Shown in pieces: positions 1 through 7,648 of a stretch of 64,000 nucleotides of DNA. A program made the translations under genes and the position numbers. Where the stretch lies: assembly GCF_900113485.1 (NCBI RefSeq), contig NZ_FOPM01000019.1:1-64000 (forward strand). The letters are read 5' to 3'. The stretch's first letter is position 1, and every line of letters begins with the position of its first letter. Below the pieces are notes generated by a model that did no database searches, had not been told where the DNA came from, and saw only the letters and a list, made by a program, of their open reading frames with translations. The DNA comes from Methylobacterium gossipiicola. GTDB taxonomy: Bacteria > Pseudomonadota > Alphaproteobacteria > Rhizobiales > Beijerinckiaceae.

Positions 1-960
1 ATCGCCGAGGACCTCATCCGCGCCCTCGACGCCCAACCGGATTCGGGCATCCGCATCGTCGGCGTGTTCGACGATCGCGGCGACCAGCGCTCCGACGCCG
101 TGGTGGCCGGATACCCCAAGCTCGGAACCGTCGACGACCTCGTCGCCTATGCCCGGGCCACGCGCCTCGACCTCATCGTGTTCACCATTCCCGTCACCGC
201 CGAGGATCGCATCCTCCAGATGCTCGCCAAGCTCTGGGTGCTGCCCATCGACATCCGCCTCTCGGCCCAGGCCTCGAAGCTGCGCCTGCGCCCGCGCGCC
301 TATTCCTACCTCGGCTCCGTGCCGGTGCTCGACGTGTTCGACCGCCCCATGGCCGACTGGGACATCATCGCCAAAAGCGTGTTCGACCGCATCGTCGGCC
401 TCGCCATGCTGGTGGCCCTGGCGCCCGTGATGCTCGTGATCGCGGCGGCCGTGGGCCTCACCTCCAAGGGACCGATCCTGTTCCGGCAGAAGCGCTACGG
501 CTTCAACAACGAGATGATTGAGGTCTACAAGTTCCGCTCGATGTATGTCGATCAGGGCGACCCCACCGCCTCCAAGCTCGTAACCCGGAGCGATCCGCGC
601 GTGACGCCGGTGGGCCGCTTCATCCGCCGCACCTCCCTCGACGAGTTGCCGCAGCTGTTCAACGTCATCAAGGGCGAGCTGTCCCTCGTCGGTCCCCGGC
701 CACACGCCCTACAGGCCAAGGCCGCCAACACCCTCTACGATCAGGTGGTGGACGGCTACTTCGCCCGCCACAAAGTCAAGCCCGGCATCACCGGGTGGGC
801 GCAGGTGAACGGTTGGCGCGGCGAGACCGACACCAGCGACAAGATCCAGCGCCGCGTCGAGCACGACCTGCACTACATCGAGAATTGGTCCGTGCTGTTC
901 GACATTCGGATCATGCTCGCCACCCCTCTGTCCCTCATCCGGACGACGAACGCCTATTGA
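1..960 (+). CDS. Exopolysaccharide priming sugar transferase, 5'-truncated by window edge
   Basis: Polyprenyl-phosphate sugar-1-phosphate transferase of the WcaJ/ExoY type, which starts exopolysaccharide synthesis by loading the first hexose-phosphate onto undecaprenyl phosphate at the inner membrane. The frame is open from base 1, so the start and N-terminal membrane helices lie upstream; 319 residues are visible. The first ~115 resemble the Rossmann-like domain of this family. One hydrophobic helix sits near visible residues 130-152, followed by the catalytic bacterial sugar transferase domain with KFRSM (~177), DELPQLFNV (~213) and LVGPRPHA (~229). Sugar specificity cannot be read from the sequence. 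It ends 64 bp before the LRR-kinase gene on the same strand. Confidence 0.9.
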   Translation: MAEDLIRALDAQPDSGIRIVGVFDDRGDQRSDAVVAGYPKLGTVDDLVAYARATRLDLIVFTIPVTAEDRILQMLAKLWVLPIDIRLSAQASKLRLRPRAYSYLGSVPVLDVFDRPMADWDIIAKSVFDRIVGLAMLVALAPVMLVIAAAVGLTSKGPILFRQKRYGFNNEMIEVYKFRSMYVDQGDPTASKLVTRSDPRVTPVGRFIRRTSLDELPQLFNVIKGELSLVGPRPHALQAKAANTLYDQVVDGYFARHKVKPGITGWAQVNGWRGETDTSDKIQRRVEHDLHYIENWSVLFDIRIMLATPLSLIRTTNAY

Positions 961-1024
961 TCGCCGTGCCCGGATCGACGACGCCCGCCCACGCGCGGAT
1001 GACCCGACTCAGGGAAGCGACGGC

Positions 1025-2323
1025 ATGACGACGAACGCGGGCACGGCCCGGCAACTCACGGCCCTGGCACGTGGCGATCTCCAGGGCACGTGTGAACTGC
1101 GCCTGGCGGGTGGGCTGACGGAATTTCCGCGCGATGTCTTCGGCCTCGCCGACAGCCTTGAGATCCTCGACCTCGGTGCCGGCTCCCTCACCCGCCTGCC
1201 CGAGGATCTCGGACGCCTACGCAAGCTGCGGGTGCTGTTCTGCTCCGGCAATCCGTTCGAGCGATTGCCACCGGCGCTGGGCGACTGCCTGGCCTTGAGC
1301 CAGATCGGCTTTCGTGGCTGCGGCCTAACAGAGGTCCCGGCCGAGGCCCTGCCTCCCTCCTTGCGCTGGCTCACCCTGACGGACAACCGGATCTCAACCC
1401 TGCCGGACGCCCTCGGGCATCGCCCGTTTCTGCAGAAGCTCATGCTGTCGGGCAACCGCCTCACCGCTCTCCCCAACGGCCTCGCGGGGGCAGGACGCCT
1501 CGAACTGCTCAGGCTTTCGGCCAACCGATTCGAAGCCCTTCCCGCTTGGCTCAACGCCCTGCCGGCCCTGGCTTGGCCGACCTGGGCGGGCAATCCCCTG
1601 GAGGGCCCCCCCCCGCCGACGCGCGAGCGATCGATACCCTGGTCCGATCTCGTCCTCAACGAGCGCCTCGGGGAAGGTGCGTCGGGCGAGGTGTTCGCGG
1701 CCCAGTGGCGTCGGGACGACGCGGACACGGCCGTCGCCGTGAAGCTGTTCAAGGGTGCCATGACCAGCGACGGCCTCCCCGAGCGCGAGATGGAGGCCTG
1801 TCTTTCGGCCGGCACGCACCCGAACCTCGCGGGCGGCCTCGGTCGCCTCACCGATCACCCGGGGGGCACACAGGGCCTCGTCATGCCGCGCCTGCCCGAC
1901 GACTGGCGAGTGCTCGCCGCGCCGCCGAGTTTGGAGAGCTGCAGTCGCGATGTCTATGCACCAGACCTTCGCCTCCCTGTGGGGGTGGTCCGCCGCATCG
2001 CCCGTCAGATCGCGACGGCCGTCGTGCATCTGCACGGACGGGGTCTGCTGCACGGCGATCTCTACGCCCACAATATCCTATGGGATGGCACCACCGGCGC
2101 GGCGACCTTGAGCGATTTCGGCGCGGCCTGCCGCCTGCCACCGGGAGAGGCCGGAAGGAATCTTCAGCGCCTCGAAGTCCGGGCCTGGGGGATTCTGCTC
2201 GGCGAACTGCTCGCCCACTGCCGCGAGCCCCTGCCGGATCTCGCGACCCTGGAACGGGCCTGCACCCAGCCCGAGACGGCGCGCCGCCCGCTCATGGCCG
2301 ATCTCCTCGCCGCCCTGTCCTGA
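1025..2323 (+). CDS. Leucine-rich-repeat protein kinase
   Basis: A 432-residue cytoplasmic protein joining a leucine-rich-repeat sensor to a eukaryotic-like Ser/Thr kinase. Residues ~25-190 hold LRR units with the LP-x-x-L spacing (RLPEDL, TLPDAL, ALPNGL). Residues ~208-432 form the kinase: glycine loop GEGASGEV (217-224), lysine in VAVKLF (240), catalytic loop HGDLYAHN (343-350) and DFG (364-366). The HGD in place of HRD is common in bacterial members, and the key catalytic residues look intact. There is no signal peptide or membrane segment. The linker between the two domains (194-197) is encoded by a run of nine C at 1606-1614. Substrate and ligand are unknown. A hairpin terminator follows. 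Confidence 0.85.
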   Translation: MTTNAGTARQLTALARGDLQGTCELRLAGGLTEFPRDVFGLADSLEILDLGAGSLTRLPEDLGRLRKLRVLFCSGNPFERLPPALGDCLALSQIGFRGCGLTEVPAEALPPSLRWLTLTDNRISTLPDALGHRPFLQKLMLSGNRLTALPNGLAGAGRLELLRLSANRFEALPAWLNALPALAWPTWAGNPLEGPPPPTRERSIPWSDLVLNERLGEGASGEVFAAQWRRDDADTAVAVKLFKGAMTSDGLPEREMEACLSAGTHPNLAGGLGRLTDHPGGTQGLVMPRLPDDWRVLAAPPSLESCSRDVYAPDLRLPVGVVRRIARQIATAVVHLHGRGLLHGDLYAHNILWDGTTGAATLSDFGAACRLPPGEAGRNLQRLEVRAWGILLGELLAHCREPLPDLATLERACTQPETARRPLMADLLAALS

Positions 2324-2341
2324 GCGTGCCCCGAACGCAAA

Positions 2342-2374
2342 CGAGGGCCGTCTCCCGGGAAGAGACGGCCCTCG
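2342..2374. terminator. Bidirectional hairpin terminator
   Basis: A perfect 13-bp inverted repeat (2342-2354 with 2362-2374) around a 7-nt loop. It lies between the converging LRR-kinase gene and the 3' end of the lanM-side operon, so it can serve both strands. There is no long T tract. Confidence 0.7.
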
Positions 2375-2398
2375 CGGACATTGGTCGAAAAGAAGGGG

Positions 2399-2758
2399 CT
2401 ACGGCAGGGCGCCGGCCTTTTCCTTGGCCTGGGTCATGGTGTCTTCACAGGCCTTGGTGTCCCCGGCCTTGTCCTGCGCCCGCGCCTTCTCGATCAGTGC
2501 GCGCGCCTCGGAGACGCCCCCGGCGGTCGGCTTGGCCGACGGATCGGTGGGCTTGACCGCCGGCGGCTTATCGAGGGCCTTGGCCGAGTTCGACGACGTC
2601 GGGCCGCCCGGCGGCTCCTTGCCGGTGACCTTTTCCGCCCCGGCACTGTCGAGGCGACGCTCGATGGTGGCGATCTGTTCGGTACAGGAAGAGGCGAACA
2701 CGGGCCCGGTGGCACCGAGCATCACGAGGGCGGCCGGGAGAACGATGCGGAATCGCAT
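2399..2758 (-). CDS. Small secreted protein downstream of lanM
   Basis: A 119-residue protein of unknown function. Residues 1-23 are a clear signal peptide (cleavage near FAS-SC). The mature part has Cys at ~25 and again near the C-terminus (CEDTM), with helical, charged, Pro-rich segments between. Its position directly after lanM matches the small gene that I recall following lanM in M. extorquens AM1 (META1p1787). The gap to lanM is 39 bp on the same strand, so co-transcription is likely. A periplasmic role in lanthanide handling is inferred from location only. Confidence 0.75.
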   Translation of the reverse strand: MRFRIVLPAALVMLGATGPVFASSCTEQIATIERRLDSAGAEKVTGKEPPGGPTSSNSAKALDKPPAVKPTDPSAKPTAGGVSEARALIEKARAQDKAGDTKACEDTMTQAKEKAGALP

Positions 2759-2797
2759 ATGGGCTTCCTTTAGGACGACCGCCCCGTTGGGGACGGC

Positions 2798-3196
2798 TTA
2801 CTGCATCAACGCAGCGAGAGAAGCGCCGGCGGGGGACGCGAGTTCCTTGGCATCGATGGTGCCCTCGGCATCCGGATCTGCGGCCTTAAAGCGCGCCGCG
2901 ACGATGGCGAGGTATTCCTTCTTGTCGAGGGTGCCGTCGTTGTCCGGATCGGCGGCCTTCAGCTCAGCGGCGGTCAGGCGGCCGTTCAGCTCCTTGGCGT
3001 CGAGAGTGCCATCCTTGTCGGGGTCGAGCATGTCGAACTGCTTCGCGGCGGCGGCCTGGGCCTCCTTGAGATCGATGGTGCCGTCCTTGTCCGGATCGAA
3101 CGCCGCGACGGTGGCGGGGGCAGCGAAGGCGGGGGCGGCGACGCCGAGAGCGAGGGTGGCGGCCAGCAGGACGGCAGCAGTCGGACGGAAAGCCAT
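2798..3196 (-). CDS. lanM: Lanmodulin, periplasmic lanthanide-binding EF-hand protein
   Basis: A 132-residue periplasmic protein with signal peptide (~1-26) and four EF loops at residues 34-45, 58-69, 83-94 and 107-118. Each loop has proline at position 2 (DPDKDGTIDLKE, DPDKDGTLDAKE, DPDNDGTLDKKE, DPDAEGTIDAKE). Proline at loop position 2 and the short 12-13-residue spacing between loops are the hallmarks that separate lanmodulin from calmodulin-like proteins. Lanmodulin binds lanthanides with very high affinity over calcium. Loop 4 differs from the AM1 protein as I recall it: Asp instead of Asn at position 1 and Glu instead of Asp at position 5. It sits beside the lut uptake genes but behind a separate hairpin, suggesting its own promoter. 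Confidence 0.93.
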   Translation of the reverse strand: MAFRPTAAVLLAATLALGVAAPAFAAPATVAAFDPDKDGTIDLKEAQAAAAKQFDMLDPDKDGTLDAKELNGRLTAAELKAADPDNDGTLDKKEYLAIVAARFKAADPDAEGTIDAKELASPAGASLAALMQ

Positions 3197-3306
3197 AAGA
3201 AATCTCCCAGGATCGAAATGGAGAACGAGACCGTTCTCCGAGGCGGAGGGCGAGCCGGGCTCGGAAGCAGGATGCGTCCCGAGCCGATCACGCCGTCTCG
3301 TCGAAT

Positions 3307-3335
3307 TGCCTAATCAACCCGGGAGAGTCTGGCAA
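3307..3335 (-). promoter_or_regulatory. Candidate lanM promoter
   Basis: Read on the minus strand, TTGCCA (3330-3335) and TAGGCA (3307-3312) are separated by 17 nt, about 110 bp upstream of the lanM start. This is a weak match to a sigma-70 consensus. The case for a promoter here rests mainly on the hairpin just upstream, which would end lut transcription before lanM. Confidence 0.3.
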
Positions 3336-3420
3336 GAGCGATTGCGAATATTTCTAGTCGCGTTTTAGCCCTATGCCATACAGTTCTGAGTTGCCCCCTT
3401 CGCGCGCCCCTCCGAACGCA

Positions 3421-3450
3421 ATGCGGCGCGCCCCGGGGAACGCGCCGCAT
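3421..3450. terminator. Hairpin between lutG and lanM
   Basis: A perfect 10-bp inverted repeat (3421-3430 with 3441-3450) around a 10-nt C/G-rich loop, 28 bp past the lutG stop. It probably ends the lutA-G transcript. It occupies the place where lutH lies in the AM1-type cluster. Confidence 0.6.
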
Positions 3451-3478
3451 GATCGTTTGCGTGGAAGGGATCGTTGCG

Positions 3479-4099
3479 TCAGAGACGAGCCTGGATTCGG
3501 CGAGCAATTTCCCCGAGGCGTTGCTCCAACAGCGTGGGCACTTCGCAGACATAGGTCAGGGACTGGCTGCGCTCTTGGAAGATGCGCCGGTCCCATGCGA
3601 ACTTCGTTTCCAGTTCGGAGGCTTCCTTCGGCATCTCGCGGGCGTCCTGCGCGCTCGGACCGTCCTTGGTGGCGCTGATCTTGTCGGCCTCGTCGCGGAT
3701 GCGCTCGGCCATGCGGCGCTGGCCTTGGGCATAGCGCCCGATGCCGGCGACGACCTTGTTGCGCTCGCCGTTGAGTACCTCGAAAACGCCGGCGAACACC
3801 CGCGTCAGCCGCTTGTCCTTCTCGGGTCCGGCACTCTGCGCGAAGGCATCGAGGAGTGGGTCGACCTCGTTGAGGGGGGTGCGACGCGAGGCGATCTTCT
3901 GAGCAAGCTGCGCCGCCTCGAAATCGTCACCCCAGGAGCCGGCCTCGGCGAGATCAGGCCCGGTCCAGACGGTGCCGGGACTCAGGGTCGAAACCTTGCG
4001 CTGGACGCAGGGCCAGTCGGGATCGCCCTTGGGCTGGGATAGGGCGGGACCGGCCAGCAGGCCAACGGCCACAAGGGTCAGGGTGGGCAAGCGGATCAT
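3479..4099 (-). CDS. lutG: LutG-like periplasmic protein of the lanthanide-uptake cluster
   Basis: A 206-residue protein with a signal peptide (residues 1-21, ending ALS-Q) and no membrane segment afterwards. The mature region is mostly helical and charged, with a Cys near the N-terminus (DWPCVQRK) and another near the C-terminus (YVCEVP) that could form a disulfide. Function is unknown. The gene starts inside the stop of the ABC permease gene (4096-4099 overlap), so it is translationally coupled to the transporter. The name rests on gene order relative to the M. extorquens AM1 lut cluster. It is the last gene before the hairpin at 3421-3450. Confidence 0.8.
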   Translation of the reverse strand: MIRLPTLTLVAVGLLAGPALSQPKGDPDWPCVQRKVSTLSPGTVWTGPDLAEAGSWGDDFEAAQLAQKIASRRTPLNEVDPLLDAFAQSAGPEKDKRLTRVFAGVFEVLNGERNKVVAGIGRYAQGQRRMAERIRDEADKISATKDGPSAQDAREMPKEASELETKFAWDRRIFQERSQSLTYVCEVPTLLEQRLGEIARRIQARL

Positions 4100-4986
4100 G
4101 CGGAGTCTCCGGCCGGGCCGCCACGGCGGGCCATGATGCCCCGGCCGGGATCGTAGGCGACGACGGCGAGGGTGAAGAAGGCGACGGTGGTGCCGACCAC
4201 GACGGCGCAGGCGAGCGGCGCGAACTGCCCGTAGAGGGCGAAGCGCACGAGTTGCACCGCATGCGTGAACGGGTTGGCCATGCAGATGAGATAGAGCGTC
4301 TCGGACGATTCGCGGATGCGCCAGAGCGGATAGAGCGCCGAGGACGCGAAGAACATCGGGAAGATCACGAAGTTCATGACGCTGGCGAAGTTCTCAAGCT
4401 GCTTGACCATGGAGGACAGCAGCAGACCGATGGAGCCGAGCATGAGGCCGGCGGCGATGAAGGCCGGCAGGGCCGCGACGTAACCGATGGCCGGAATGTC
4501 GAGTTCCCAGAACCACGCGATGGCCAGGAACGCGTAGGCCTGCACCACCGAGACCGTCACCCCGGCGATGAGCTTGGCGAGCAGCAGCAGCCAGCGGGGA
4601 TACGGGCTCGTCAGCAGCACCTTCATGGAGCCGACCTCGCGGTCATAGACCATCGAGAGGGACGATTGCATGCCGTTGAACAGCTGGATCATCACGGCGA
4701 GGCCCGGCACCACGTAGACCTCGTAGAGAACGTAGGTCTGGTAGGGCGGCTCGATGGAGACGCCCAGCGTGTTGCGAAAGCCCGCCGCGAAGATGAACAG
4801 CCACACCAGGGGCCGCACCAGGGCGGAGAAGAACCGCTCCTTCTGATTGAAGAAGCGCAGCAATTCACGCCGGACGATACCGCCGAGACAGATGAGATAG
4901 CCGACCGCATCGAGGCGGCCGAGATGGGTCACCGGCTTGTCGCCGGGGGCCGGGGCGAGGGGCTTGCTCTCGAAGGAATCGCTCAT
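4096..4986 (-). CDS. lutF: ABC transporter permease of the lut/PQQ-alcohol-associated type
   Basis: A 296-residue inner-membrane subunit of the ABC-2 family with six predicted hydrophobic segments after a ~45-residue cytoplasmic N-terminus (PLVWLFIFAAGF, LLLAKLIAGVTVSVVQ, NFVIFPMFFASSALYP among them). It pairs with the ATPase encoded directly upstream; the ATG at 4986 overlaps the ATPase stop. ABC systems of this family accompany PQQ-dependent alcohol oxidation. In M. extorquens AM1 the equivalent transporter carries lanthanides into the cytoplasm. The start was chosen for the overlap and because an upstream extension in this frame is arginine/proline-rich and unlike the family. Confidence 0.9.
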   Translation of the reverse strand: MSDSFESKPLAPAPGDKPVTHLGRLDAVGYLICLGGIVRRELLRFFNQKERFFSALVRPLVWLFIFAAGFRNTLGVSIEPPYQTYVLYEVYVVPGLAVMIQLFNGMQSSLSMVYDREVGSMKVLLTSPYPRWLLLLAKLIAGVTVSVVQAYAFLAIAWFWELDIPAIGYVAALPAFIAAGLMLGSIGLLLSSMVKQLENFASVMNFVIFPMFFASSALYPLWRIRESSETLYLICMANPFTHAVQLVRFALYGQFAPLACAVVVGTTVAFFTLAVVAYDPGRGIMARRGGPAGDSA

Positions 4987-5723
4987 GCGGCCTGCTTGGC
5001 GGGTTCGGCGACGAGGCGGCGGAAAGCGGCTTCCAGGGTCTCGCTGCCCTGCGCGATGGAGCCGGCGGTGCCGCGCGCGACGATGCGGCCCCGGTGCAGG
5101 ACGACGGCCGCGTCCCCCGCCTCGATCTCCTCGAAGATATGGGTCGCCCACAGGACCGACAGCCCCTCCTCCCGCACCAGGGCGCGGACGATGGCGACGA
5201 TGTCGGCGCGCGATTCGAGGTCGAGGCCGACGGTGGGTTCGTCGAGGAGCAGAAGGCGGGGTCCATGGATGAGGGACCGGGCGATCTCGATACGGCGGGA
5301 CTGGCCACCCGACAGAGTGCGGACCTTGTCGTCGCGCCGGTCCATGAGGCCGACGCGGGTGAGCAGCGTCGCGATCCGCGCCTTGGCCGCCCGGCGGGTC
5401 ATGCCGTGGAGACTGGCGTGGTAGAGGAGGTTCTGCGCCACGGTCAGATCGGTATCGAGGGTGCGGGCCTGGAACACCACCCCGAGGCGAGCCAGCGCTC
5501 GGCTCGGCTCCCGGTCGAGGGCATGGCCGAGGATCGAAACTCGGCCTTCCTGGTTGGCGTAAAGCCGGGTGATCACCGAGAACAGCGTCGTCTTGCCGGC
5601 GCCGTTGGGGCCGAGCAGGGCCGTGAAGGTGCCGCGCGCGACGCTGAGGGAGACGTCCGACAGGGCCGCCCGCGTGCCGAAGCGGTGACTGACATGGGCG
5701 ACGTCGAGGGCGACATCGCTCAC
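4983..5723 (-). CDS. lutE: ABC transporter ATP-binding protein of the lut system
   Basis: A 246-residue cytoplasmic ATPase that powers the adjacent permease. It has Walker A GPNGAGKT (38-45), the signature LSGGQ (137-141), Walker B LLLLDEP (157-163) and the switch histidine in WATH. The start is GTG at 5723, overlapping the stop of the preceding small gene; the ATG at 5765 would add residues that overlap that gene out of frame. Homologues are annotated as ATPases of PQQ-dependent alcohol catabolism, and in AM1 as the lanthanide transporter ATPase. Assignment to lanthanide import rests on the surrounding gene order and lanM. Confidence 0.92.
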   Translation of the reverse strand: MSDVALDVAHVSHRFGTRAALSDVSLSVARGTFTALLGPNGAGKTTLFSVITRLYANQEGRVSILGHALDREPSRALARLGVVFQARTLDTDLTVAQNLLYHASLHGMTRRAAKARIATLLTRVGLMDRRDDKVRTLSGGQSRRIEIARSLIHGPRLLLLDEPTVGLDLESRADIVAIVRALVREEGLSVLWATHIFEEIEAGDAAVVLHRGRIVARGTAGSIAQGSETLEAAFRRLVAEPAKQAA

Positions 5724-5962
5724 GACTTCAACGCCCGTTGCGCATCGCCCACGGCGTCGAGGCACTCGTCGAACTCGCCCTCCCCCTGCTCGCGCTCGGC
5801 GACGCGAAGCGCCTTCTGGAGCTTTCCGAGGAGGGGTTCGGCCGGGTTCTTGGCAAGCTCCATCCGGATCATGCCGATGCCGTCCGCGCAGGCGCTCTTG
5901 TCGTCGGCGAGCGCCGGAGTGGCCATGAGGAACACCGCGAGGGCTGAGAGGGGGACGCGCAT
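5720..5962 (-). CDS. lutD: Small secreted LutD-like protein
   Basis: An 80-residue protein with signal peptide (1-19, ATPALA-DD) and a short helical mature part. It has two Cys, in SACADG and DECLDA, spaced as if to form a disulfide. No domain is recognised. Its stop overlaps the ATPase start, so it belongs to the lut operon. It resembles in size and design the secreted protein downstream of lanM, also a short two-Cys helical protein. Function is unknown; the symbol follows gene order only. Confidence 0.75.
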   Translation of the reverse strand: MRVPLSALAVFLMATPALADDKSACADGIGMIRMELAKNPAEPLLGKLQKALRVAEREQGEGEFDECLDAVGDAQRALKS

Positions 5963-5972
5963 CCGAACCTGC

Positions 5973-6407
5973 CTACTTCACGATGAACTTGCCGGTCATG
6001 CCCTTGGCCTCGAGGCCGTGGATGGACCAGGGATACTCGCCCGGCTTGATCGAGACGAACTCGATGGCGATCTCGCCCGGATCGTCAAATTCGAGGTGGT
6101 CCGGCGGACCGCTGCCGTGGATCTCGAGGTGCTGGATGACGATCTGGTTGAACCAGATGTTACGGAAGAATTCGGTGGCGTAGAACTTGTACTCCTGCCG
6201 GCCCTTGGCGACGATGCGCAGGCGGTAGGCCTTGCCGGCTTCGAGCTCGATGTCGCGGTTCTCGACCACGAAATCGTTACCCTCCTCGTTGCCCAGCACG
6301 AGGTCGGGCAGGTTCGTCCGCTTCTTGGTGAGGTCGAGGGCCGAGGCCGGGCCGGCCATGGCCAGGACGGCGAGCCCGAGGGCCGCCGCGCGCATCGTTC
6401 GCTCCAT
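5973..6407 (-). CDS. lutC: Cupredoxin-like periplasmic protein of the lut cluster
   Basis: A 144-residue protein with a signal peptide (ALAMAGPASA-LD) followed by a beta-rich domain resembling the cupredoxin fold (VVENRDIELEAGKAYRLRI ... GEYPWSIHGLEAKGMTGKFIV). The C-terminal GEYPWSIHG...GMTG segment resembles the copper loop of cupredoxins but lacks the usual Cys ligand, so metal binding is uncertain. ATG at 6407 was taken; 6395 is also possible. It lies 70 bp after lutB and 10 bp before lutD on the same strand. The role in uptake or metal handling is inferred from position. Confidence 0.8.
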   Translation of the reverse strand: MERTMRAAALGLAVLAMAGPASALDLTKKRTNLPDLVLGNEEGNDFVVENRDIELEAGKAYRLRIVAKGRQEYKFYATEFFRNIWFNQIVIQHLEIHGSGPPDHLEFDDPGEIAIEFVSIKPGEYPWSIHGLEAKGMTGKFIVK

Positions 6408-6477
6408 CACGTCCGCCAATCCTTCCGCTGGCCGCCCCGAAATCGTCGCCCCCACGAGAGGGCGATCCACCGAAAAA

Positions 6478-7479
6478 TCAGTTCGGCGACACCGCCACGC
6501 CCCAGGGCAACAGCCCCACCGGGATGCTTTTGACCACCTTCTCGGCCGCGACGTCGACCACCGAGATGTCGTTGGACGAGCCGTTGGTGGAGAACAGCAG
6601 CTTCTGGTCCGGCGTGAACGCGAGTTGCCAGACGCGCTGCCCCACGGGCAGGTACTTCTCGACCGCGTAGGTCTTCGCGTCGATGACGGCGATGCGGTTG
6701 GCGGGCCCCAGAGCCACGAACGCCTTCGCGCCGTCCTTGGTGATGCGGATGCCCACGGGCTGGATCGCCTCGTCGTTGACGCTCGGGATCTTGAAGGTGA
6801 TCTTCTTCACCACCCGGCGCGCGGCGACGTCGATGACGCTCACCGTGCCGCCGACCTCTGCCGACACCCAGAGGAACTTGCCGTCGGCCGTGAACTCGGC
6901 GAAGCGGGGGCGGGCATCCACCAGCACGTTGTCGATCACCTGAAACGTCGTGGTGTCGATGAAGTGGGCCATGTTGGTGGTCTCGGAGGTGTTGACGAGA
7001 ACCTTCCCGTCCGGCGACAGGCCCATCCCCTCCGGCTCGACCCCGACCGGAACCTCGGCCATGACCTTGTTCTTCTCGACGTCGATGACCGTGACCTGAC
7101 TGTCGTCCTCGTTGGCAACGTAAAGTAGCTTGCCGTCGGGGCCGAGGATGAACTGCTCCGGATCGGGTCCGGAGCGGAGCGAGCGCACGACCTTGCCGGT
7201 GGCGGTGTCGAGGACATCGATCCGGTCGTCGTCGCTGGCGCAGACGAAGAGTTCCTTACCGTCCTTGCTCGTGGTGACGCCGCGCGGGCGGCGACCGACC
7301 TTCCAGGTGCCGGTGACGGCAAAAGTCTCCGTGTCGATGACGCTGACGGAATTGCCCTTCTCGTTGGTCACGTAGACCGTGTAGGCCCTCGCCGATCCGG
7401 TGCCGGCCAGGGTCGCGGCGGCGAGGAGCGCCAGGGCCGCAACCGATCCCGACACGTTCGCCCTGAAGCCTCGGCTCAT
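6478..7479 (-). CDS. lutB: YVTN-family beta-propeller protein of the lut cluster
   Basis: A 333-residue secreted beta-propeller. The signal peptide (1-32, ending ARA) is followed by repeated YVTN/YVAN blades (VYVTNEKGNSVSVID, LYVANEDDSQVTVID, FSTNGSSNDISVVD). Such propellers accompany PQQ-dependent alcohol oxidation gene clusters and probably serve as periplasmic binding or scaffold proteins; the ligand is not known. The start at 7479 has a strong AGGAGG ribosome site 6 nt upstream; the longer frame to 7689 would overlap lutA and lacks a signal peptide. A second propeller, beside mxaD at 13810-14814, has the same architecture. Confidence 0.88.
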   Translation of the reverse strand: MSRGFRANVSGSVAALALLAAATLAGTGSARAYTVYVTNEKGNSVSVIDTETFAVTGTWKVGRRPRGVTTSKDGKELFVCASDDDRIDVLDTATGKVVRSLRSGPDPEQFILGPDGKLLYVANEDDSQVTVIDVEKNKVMAEVPVGVEPEGMGLSPDGKVLVNTSETTNMAHFIDTTTFQVIDNVLVDARPRFAEFTADGKFLWVSAEVGGTVSVIDVAARRVVKKITFKIPSVNDEAIQPVGIRITKDGAKAFVALGPANRIAVIDAKTYAVEKYLPVGQRVWQLAFTPDQKLLFSTNGSSNDISVVDVAAEKVVKSIPVGLLPWGVAVSPN

Positions 7480-7548
7480 CCTGTGTCCTCCTCGGGCCCA
7501 CCGCTGTCTCGCGCGCGGTTGGGCTGTCCCGTCATCGTCGTGGCGCGT

Positions 7549-7554
7549 TATATA
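7549..7554 (-). promoter_or_regulatory. Possible -10 element in the lutA-lutB gap
   Basis: The 169-bp gap between lutA and lutB holds TATATA on the minus strand plus a short hairpin (7561-7566 with 7570-7575). It could be an internal promoter for lutB onward; no convincing -35 is visible. Confidence 0.2.
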
Positions 7555-7648
7555 GTGCAGCCCCGTCCCACGGGGAGCACCGGATCGCAAGCCGTCCGGT
7601 CGCGCGCTGCCGCAGCCCCCCGGCAAAGGTCGGAAGGTCCCTGGCGAA

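Noticed and set aside
3197..3478. Remnant of a lutH gene between lutG and lanM
   Set aside because: Short frames in this gap show no receptor plug or barrel motifs; the gap is only 282 bp and contains a hairpin.
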